Positions 6,284-9,875 of a DNA stretch of 9,875 nucleotides are shown here, piece after piece; the stretch's first letter is position 1, and the number at the start of each line of letters is the position of its first letter. Below the pieces are notes generated by a model that was not told the DNA's origin, searched no databases, and was given only the letters and a program-made list of their open reading frames with translations. The stretch spans positions 1-9,875 of the forward strand of contig CAZLLV010000314.1 in the NCBI GenBank assembly GCA_964560325.1, read 5' to 3'. The position numbers and the translations under genes are program-made. This stretch comes from CAZLLV01 sp964560325. Lineage in GTDB: Bacteria > Acidobacteriota > Thermoanaerobaculia > Multivoradales > DATKCC01.

Positions 6284-6718
6284 TCAAGGGCAATGAAACT
6301 CAGTGCACATGCCGTACCTCGTTTCGCACTTGTTGCACACGAAAGGGAACTCGCAGGTCGTGATGCAGTTGGTGTAGTCGATCTCGCACTGCTCGCAGGC
6401 GGTCAGAGCGCAGCAGCCCTGCTGCACGCCGTCGCAGGTGACGCAGCGGCCGTTGGGGCCGCTGGTGGAGCACGAGCTGTTGCCGTTGCACGACACCGAC
6501 GATCCGTCGGAGCACGAGACGGTGATCATGCACGGCGCGAGCTGGACGGCGTCCGACAGGCCGGCGATCAGCGACGGGCAGGACGCCGTGGCGTCCGCCG
6601 CCGGTACCTCCACGGCGGCCTCGGCGGAATCGGTGGTCGGGGCTTCGCCGGCGGCGAGGGGGAGGGCGCAGAGGACGAGGAAACAACAGGCGGCCAGGAT
6701 TCGGACGGTGGCACTCAT
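6284..6718 (-). CDS. Small secreted Cys-rich protein of unknown function
   Basis: I do not recognise a named family. The 144-aa product has a signal peptide (hydrophobic core at about 5-22, likely cut after LAAG or nearby at 21-24). A low-complexity Ala/Glu/Thr linker follows to about 45, then a domain with 17 cysteines: C47, C63, C69, C77, C83, C92, C95, C102, C103, C108, C111, C118, C122, C128, C131, C138 and C143. CxxC pairs occur at 92/95 (CVTC), 108/111 (CEQC) and 128/131 (CNKC), plus a CC pair at 102/103. The middle is Ser/Gly/Asn rich. An odd number of cysteines leaves one unpaired or used for metal or cross-linking. A disulfide-knotted periplasmic or extracellular protein is most likely. 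The ATG follows AAAGGA at 7-nt spacing. It ends in TGA, 7 nt from the convergent DUF2891 remnant stop. Confidence 0.85.
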   Translation of the reverse strand: MSATVRILAACCFLVLCALPLAAGEAPTTDSAEAAVEVPAADATASCPSLIAGLSDAVQLAPCMITVSCSDGSSVSCNGNSSCSTSGPNGRCVTCDGVQQGCCALTACEQCEIDYTNCITTCEFPFVCNKCETRYGMCTEFHCP

Positions 6719-6850
6719 CGATCAGTCCTTTCTGACTATCGGTCAGTTCGTTATGACGAAACATCTACTAATTATCTCAGTGCGCCTGGGGCGCCGTGCG
6801 CGACACCGGATAGGACCGAGTCGTTCGGCTCGCTCGACCCCAAGCCCGCC
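6719..6850 (-). promoter_or_regulatory. Intergenic region with probable promoter of the Cys-rich secreted protein
   Basis: This 132-bp gap separates the dipeptidase stop from the Cys-rich gene. It includes an AT-rich patch unusual for the window, with GATAAT (minus strand of 6771-6776) as a candidate -10 that would give a leader of about 45 nt. An inverted repeat GCGCC-TGG-GGCGC (6782-6794) lies where a -35 box would be, and CTGAC-TATCG-GTCAG (6732-6746) is in the expected leader, just before the Shine-Dalgarno. A further imperfect stem at 6817-6832 follows the dipeptidase stop but has no T-run. A separate transcript for the Cys-rich gene is therefore likely; operator roles are guesses. Confidence 0.4.
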
Positions 6851-8434
6851 TCACTCCATCGTCAAGAGAGCCGCCATCAGGTCGATGCCGTACCAGAGGT
6901 TCGCGAGGCGCAGGTTCTCGTCCGGGGCGTGCTGGTTGTTGTCGTGGTTGGCGATCGGCACCACGACCAGCGGCGCCTGGAGCACGTCGACGAAGAGGTA
7001 GAGCGGCAGCGAGCCGCCGAGCGTCGGCATCAGCACCAGGTCGTCGCCCGCCGCCCGCTTCGCCGCCGCGATGATCTCGAGCGCCATCGGATCGTCGAGC
7101 GCGGTGCGGGCGGCCGGGTAGCCCGGGCGGCGGTCGATGCGGGCGATCTTCGGGTGGGCGAGCCGGGTCGCCTCGTCCGGGTCCTCGCGCACCACGTGGT
7201 ACCCCTGCTCGCGCACGTGCGCCTCGACCAGGTCGAGCATCACCTCCGGATCGTTCCCCTTGGCGAGGCGGATGTCGATCGCGGCAGTCGCGGTCGTCGG
7301 GATGACGTTTCTCACCTCGGCGCCGACCGCGGCGCTCTCCATGCCCCGGACGTTGAACGAGGGCAGGAGGATGCGCTCGGCGAGCGGGGCGTTTCCGGCC
7401 TCGGTCTCGGCCAGACCCAGCTCGCGGCGCAGCTCGTCGTCGTAGTCGGGCAGGGCCGCGATCGCCCGGCGCTCGGCCTCGCCCGGTGCGACCGTGGCCT
7501 GGTCGAAGCCGTCGATCAGCACCTCGCCGTCCTCGGTCCGCATGCTCGTCAGCAGGTGCGCGAGACGCATGGCCGGGTTGGGCGACCAGTTGCCGTAGTG
7601 CCCGCTGTGGAGGTAGCGGCTGGCGCCGTAGACGGTGAGGTCGAAGCCGGTGTAGCCGCGCACGCCGAAGACGAGCTGCGGCCGGCGGCTCTGGTGCACC
7701 GGGCCGTCGCAGATCAGCCAGGCGTCGACCCGGAGCTCGTCCCGGTGGGCGCGCATGTACTCCTCCAGGTGGGTCGAGCCCGCCTCCTCCTCGCCCTCGA
7801 AGAAGAAGACCAGGTCGGAGGTGCGCGGCACGCCGGCCGCCTCGAGCGCGTCGAGGGCGGCGAGCAGCGCCGGGATCGGCGCCTTGTCATCGCTCGCGCC
7901 GCGGGCGTAGAGCCGCCATTCGGGGTCGATCGCCTCGCCGTCCGCGGGCAGCGGGATCGGCTCGCCGCCGTCCTCGACCGCCCGGGTGTAGAGCTTCGGG
8001 TCCCACGGCTCGGTGGCGGTCCAGCGGGCGGGGTCGACCGGCTGGCCGTCGTAGTGGACGTAGATCCCGAGGGTGCGCCGGGGCGCCCCTTCACCGGTCG
8101 TTTGCGGCGCGTCGGCCGGCAGGCGGCCGTAGACGATCGGCGGCGCGTCCGGCGCGTCCGCCAGGGTCCAGAGCTCGGCCTCGACGCCGCGCGCGGCCAG
8201 CAGGTCGCGGATGACCTCGGCGTTCTTCCGGATGTTCTCGGTGTCGCGCGCCACGTTCGGGAGCGCGAGCAGGTCGGCGTAGTCGCGGACGATCTCCGGT
8301 CCGTGGGCGGCGCGCCAGGCTCTCGCGGCGGCGACGGCCGGATCGTCGGACGCGGGAGGCTCCTGGGCCGCGGCGGGAGCGGCGGCGAAGAGTGTCACGA
8401 GGGCGAGGAGGGGGCACAGGCGCTTCGGAATCAT
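6851..8434 (-). CDS. Secreted M20 family zinc dipeptidase/carboxypeptidase
   Basis: This 527-aa protein has a clear signal peptide (MIPKR n-region, hydrophobic core to 19, cleavage near AAA-Q at 21-24). It is an M20 metallopeptidase of the carnosinase/PepV-like branch. The dinuclear zinc site is complete: VHYDGQP with H127, ARGASDDKAP with bridging D182, EGEEEAGS with general base E216 and zinc ligand E217, LICDGP with D243, and HAPDEN with H502. The dimerisation or lid domain is inserted at about 260-390. Enzymes of this type hydrolyse dipeptides or remove residues from short peptides; with a signal peptide it should act in the periplasm or outside. The exact substrate cannot be told. The ATG has GGAGG 6 nt upstream. 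The gene is divergent from the AmpG-like permease across 134 bp and is followed by a 132-bp gap, so it is probably a single-gene transcript. Confidence 0.95.
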   Translation of the reverse strand: MIPKRLCPLLALVTLFAAAPAAAQEPPASDDPAVAAARAWRAAHGPEIVRDYADLLALPNVARDTENIRKNAEVIRDLLAARGVEAELWTLADAPDAPPIVYGRLPADAPQTTGEGAPRRTLGIYVHYDGQPVDPARWTATEPWDPKLYTRAVEDGGEPIPLPADGEAIDPEWRLYARGASDDKAPIPALLAALDALEAAGVPRTSDLVFFFEGEEEAGSTHLEEYMRAHRDELRVDAWLICDGPVHQSRRPQLVFGVRGYTGFDLTVYGASRYLHSGHYGNWSPNPAMRLAHLLTSMRTEDGEVLIDGFDQATVAPGEAERRAIAALPDYDDELRRELGLAETEAGNAPLAERILLPSFNVRGMESAAVGAEVRNVIPTTATAAIDIRLAKGNDPEVMLDLVEAHVREQGYHVVREDPDEATRLAHPKIARIDRRPGYPAARTALDDPMALEIIAAAKRAAGDDLVLMPTLGGSLPLYLFVDVLQAPLVVVPIANHDNNQHAPDENLRLANLWYGIDLMAALLTME

Positions 8435-8568
8435 CGAAATCCTCCGGGGAATCTCCGGGTCGGGGGGCGGCGCATCTTCTCACGGTGCGGGTCCGGCCCG
8501 GCAAGGGGACGTGGTAGGCGTCTTGCACTTCCGCGGCTAGACTGCCGCCGCCGGAGAGGAGACCCCCG
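8435..8568. promoter_or_regulatory. Divergent promoter region between the dipeptidase and the AmpG-like gene
   Basis: The 134-bp gap must hold the promoters of both genes. On the plus strand TAGACT (8538-8543) is a candidate -10 for the permease, 25 nt before its ATG, with the AGGAG ribosome site between; no good -35 is seen. On the minus strand TTGCCG followed 17 bp later by GAGAAG is a weak candidate for the dipeptidase. No clear operator-like repeat is visible. Both calls are by eye and weak. Confidence 0.3.
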
Positions 8569-9875
8569 ATGCCGACCGATCCCGACCCGCTCGATTCGCC
8601 CGAACCGAACGACCGTTCCCTGGGATCGGAAGAGCCGCCGGCGGACGCCGAGCTGGCCCAGGCCGACGAGCCCACACGCAGCTTCTGGGAGAGCATCCGG
8701 CTGCTCGCCGACAGGCGGCTGCTGATCATCTTCCTCTTCGGCATCGCGAGCGGCTACCCCTGGCTCCTGATCGGCTCGGCGATGACCGCCTGGCTCCAGG
8801 AATCGGGCCTTTCGCGCTCGGCGATCGGCTTCTTCGGCTCGATCTTCGGCGCCTACGCGATCAACTTCCTCTGGGCTCCGTTCGTCGACCGCACGCCGTT
8901 TCCGATCCTGTCGAAGCTCGGACCGCGGAGGAGCTGGATCCTCGGCCTGCAGATCCTGATGGTGGCGGCCACGCTCGGCCTGGCGTTCACCGATCCGGAA
9001 GGCACGGACGTCTTCTTCGGCCGCGAGGTGAGCGGGCTCCTGATCGTCGCCTCCCTCGCGCTCTTCATCGCCATCTGCTCGGCGACCCAGGACGTGGCGA
9101 TCGACGCCTACCGTGTCGAGCTGGTTCCGCGCCACGAGACGGCGGTGATCTCCCACGGCGCGGCGATGGCCACCTGCGGCTGGTGGGTGGGGTACGGCTT
9201 CCTCGGCGTGCTGCCGTTCACGATCGCCGACCTGCCGGGCTGGGACTGGGACAAGATCTACTTCATCCTCGCGGCGCTCTGGGTGCCGCTGATGATCGCC
9301 GTCCTCTGGGCGCCGAAGTCGCGGCAGAAGCGCGACCGGTTCGAGGAGACCGAGCGTCAGTACGAGGAGGCCCTGGCCGCCAAGAGCGGCGCGCCGAGCC
9401 GCTGGCAGAAGATCGTGGCCTGGCTCGCCGTCACGCTGCTCGAGCCGGGGCGGGAGTTCTTCCGGCGCAGCGGCCCGCGCCTGGCGATCTTCGTCTTGAT
9501 CTTCATCTTCACCTTCAAGCTGGGCGAGGCGTTCCTCGGCCGCATGTCGATCGTGTTCTACAAGGAGGTCGGCTTCACCGACGCCCAGATCGGGATCTTC
9601 TCGAAGGGGCTGACCGGTCTCGTGACGATCGTCTTCTCGATCGTCGGCAGCATCATCAACGCCCGCTTCGGCCTGATCCGGGGCCTGATGATCGGCGGCA
9701 TCTCGATGGCGGCCTCCAACCTGATGTTCTCCTGGATCGCCATGGTCGGGCCGGACGTGGGCCTCTACGCCGCGGCGATCGTCGTCGACGGCTTTACCAC
9801 CGCGTTCTCGACCGTCGCCTTCGTCGCCTTCATCTCGTTCCTGACCAGCCACACCTACACCGCCACCCAGTACGC
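8569..9875 (+). CDS. ampG: AmpG-like muropeptide MFS permease, C-terminus beyond the window
   Basis: An open frame of 435 codons runs to the right edge without a stop. After an acidic, Pro-rich cytosolic head of about 45 residues, the protein matches the AmpG family, MFS carriers that import anhydro-muropeptides from the periplasm for cell-wall recycling. Signature blocks are RRLLIIFLFGIASGYPWLL (49-67), FLWAPFVDR (100-108), ATQDVAIDAYRVEL (172-185), FKLGEAFLG (316-324) and VAFVAFISFLTSHTYTATQY at the edge. About ten hydrophobic helices are visible, with a charged loop at 249-280 between the halves. AmpG usually has 14 helices, so roughly 80-120 residues should be missing. The ATG follows GGAGAGGAG by about 7 nt. 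It is divergent from the secreted dipeptidase. Related AmpG-like proteins in other phyla may carry other peptides or acyl-CoA-type solutes, so the substrate is inferred from similarity only. Confidence 0.85.
   Translation, partial: MPTDPDPLDSPEPNDRSLGSEEPPADAELAQADEPTRSFWESIRLLADRRLLIIFLFGIASGYPWLLIGSAMTAWLQESGLSRSAIGFFGSIFGAYAINFLWAPFVDRTPFPILSKLGPRRSWILGLQILMVAATLGLAFTDPEGTDVFFGREVSGLLIVASLALFIAICSATQDVAIDAYRVELVPRHETAVISHGAAMATCGWWVGYGFLGVLPFTIADLPGWDWDKIYFILAALWVPLMIAVLWAPKSRQKRDRFEETERQYEEALAAKSGAPSRWQKIVAWLAVTLLEPGREFFRRSGPRLAIFVLIFIFTFKLGEAFLGRMSIVFYKEVGFTDAQIGIFSKGLTGLVTIVFSIVGSIINARFGLIRGLMIGGISMAASNLMFSWIAMVGPDVGLYAAAIVVDGFTTAFSTVAFVAFISFLTSHTYTATQY

Noticed and set aside
6300..6764. 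A 154-codon minus-strand frame overlapping the Cys-rich gene
   Set aside because: It is Arg/Pro/His-rich with no signal or motif. The overlapping frame has a signal peptide, a ribosome site and an ordered cysteine pattern.
6278..8725. An 815-codon plus-strand open frame opposite the dipeptidase
   Set aside because: It runs across the Cys-rich gene, the intergenic gap, the dipeptidase and the permease start, and shows no motif. It is an antisense shadow of high-GC coding sequence.
8431..9852. A 473-codon minus-strand open frame opposite the AmpG-like gene
   Set aside because: Its translation is highly charged with no domain, and the plus strand shows clear AmpG signature blocks.

Overview
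This is a GC-rich stretch (60-base lines I spot-counted range from about 62 to 72% G+C) from what looks like a Gram-negative bacterium with a proteolytic lifestyle. The supporting signs are an AmpG-type muropeptide transporter and three exported or membrane-anchored peptidases (prolyl oligopeptidase, M16 and M20 families). The style of the short Cys-rich secreted protein and the peptidase content remind me of Acidobacteriota such as Thermoanaerobaculia, but that placement is inference from memory.

Layout, left to right. Four minus-strand genes read leftwards from about 5.0 kb: a cytosolic Cys-rich four-helix copper-storage-like protein (4609-5016), a two-domain M16 zinc peptidase with an export signal (1637-4555), a group II PLP-dependent amino-acid decarboxylase (219-1640) whose GTG start overlaps the M16 stop as GTGA, and the N-terminus of a secreted prolyl oligopeptidase that runs off the left edge (1-178). 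Upstream of the copper-storage-like gene is a short region with three CCGATCGG palindromes phased exactly 10 bp apart.

A small accessory patch follows at 5170-6276. It holds a two-gene minus-strand module: a 110-aa partner protein and an AbiEii/MenT-type nucleotidyltransferase toxin that overlap by 20 nt. The partner gene has a -10-like TATACT only 7 nt before its ATG and no Shine-Dalgarno, so its mRNA may be leaderless. Immediately behind it, on the plus strand, is the orphaned last ~33 codons of a DUF2891 gene, which suggests that arrival of the module or an associated deletion destroyed a housekeeping gene.

The right part has a small secreted protein with 17 cysteines in about 120 mature residues (6284-6718, minus), a secreted M20-family zinc dipeptidase (6851-8434, minus), and a divergent AmpG-like MFS permease (8569 to the right edge, plus). 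The peptidases, decarboxylase and permease suggest peptide and amino-acid scavenging, with exported enzymes cutting peptides and inner-membrane or cytosolic proteins taking up and processing the products; that link is inference. I found no rRNA, tRNA, CRISPR array, insertion sequence or origin. The clearest candidates for something undescribed are the nucleotidyltransferase/partner module with its DUF2891 scar, and the Cys-rich secreted protein.
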